Shown here: positions 5,906-5,990 of the stretch, piece after piece | How positions within the stretch are numbered: the stretch's first letter is position 1 | Layout: each line of letters starts with the position of its first letter | Source: Eubacterium sp. | GTDB taxonomy: Bacteria > Bacillota > Clostridia > Oscillospirales > Acutalibacteraceae | Reading direction: 5' to 3' | Assembly (NCBI GenBank): GCA_029059925.1 | Contig: JAIDVA010000356.1 | Coordinates: 1-5,990 of the forward strand | DNA: 5,990 nucleotides | Program-made: the position numbers and the translations under genes | The notes under the pieces: model-generated | Databases searched by the model: none | Told to the model about the DNA's origin: nothing | What the model saw: only the letters and a program-made list of their open reading frames with translations

Positions 5906-5990
5906 TGTTATACTGAACAAGTCCGTAAAAAGTAGACAATAGAAAAAACAGACCCCCTATGGTAGAATAGAAAAGACTACCATAGGGGGG
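5906..5990. mobile_element. Putative left end of an IS3-family (IS150-like) insertion sequence, cut by window edge
   Basis: The stretch from about 5906, beginning with TG and containing GAACAAGTCCGTAAAAAGTAGACAA (read as GAACAAGTCC then GTAAAAAGTAGACAA, 5915-5939), resembles the ends of IS3/IS150-group elements, which start with TG and carry an AAAAAGT-AGACA block. A hairpin follows directly, as is seen near the start of several such elements. No transposase codon is inside the window, and the target duplication and other end cannot be seen. The exact outer edge (5906 or 5914) is uncertain. Recognition is from memory of the family, not from a search. Confidence 0.45.
5953..5989. repeat. Perfect 13-bp hairpin inside the putative IS end
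   Basis: CCCCCTATGGTAG (5953-5965) and CTACCATAGGGGG (5977-5989) are perfect inverted copies around an 11-base AG-rich loop. There is no T tract within the window, so it is not a typical terminator as seen here. In an IS it could stop transcripts entering from outside or sequester the transposase ribosome binding site (the G-run at the right arm), but this is inference. Confidence 0.7.

Overview
The window comes from a low-GC anaerobic Firmicute, most likely a gut-type Clostridia (Ruminococcus/Eubacterium-like). The evidence is AT-rich intergenic DNA, strong AGGAG ribosome binding sites, near-consensus sigma-A promoters, a minimal SUF-like (SMS) Fe-S gene pair typical of strict anaerobes, and a PadR/HAAS membrane-protein pair. 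No tRNA, rRNA or CRISPR array was seen.

Layout, left to right. (1) The C-terminal about 60% of an RNA ligase RtcB on the + strand, cut by the window edge. Its first about 30 bases are GC-rich and do not look like RtcB, so a junction or assembly artefact is possible there. (2) A perfect 10-bp hairpin with A and T tracts on its two sides, which probably terminates both rtcB and the converging next gene. (3) An HD-domain phosphohydrolase on the - strand. (4) A 160-bp divergent intergenic region with a good -35/-10 promoter facing right and a 9-bp inverted repeat near the HD gene's likely start. (5) A two-gene + strand operon of a SufC-type ATPase and a short SufB/D-type scaffold (SmsC/SmsB), closed by a strong terminator with a perfect 32-bp palindromic stem. 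(6) A - strand operon of a PadR regulator and a 695-aa membrane protein. The two overlap by 4 bp (ATGA), and a 40-bp near-perfect palindrome lies on the predicted transcription start of the promoter. (7) The last about 85 bp resemble the left end of an IS3-family insertion sequence, with a perfect 13-bp hairpin just inside it; the window stops before any transposase.

How the genes work together. The SmsC and SmsB proteins should form one ATPase-scaffold complex that assembles Fe-S clusters. PadR should bind the palindrome and control itself and the downstream membrane protein, whose N-terminal helical domain faces the cytosol and may contact PadR, while its about 440-residue C-terminal part is predicted to lie outside the membrane. 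RtcB and the HD protein look like independent single-gene units. The most interesting parts are the unrecognised outer domain of the PadR-linked protein, the operator/promoter arrangement of that pair, and the stand-alone SMS operon.
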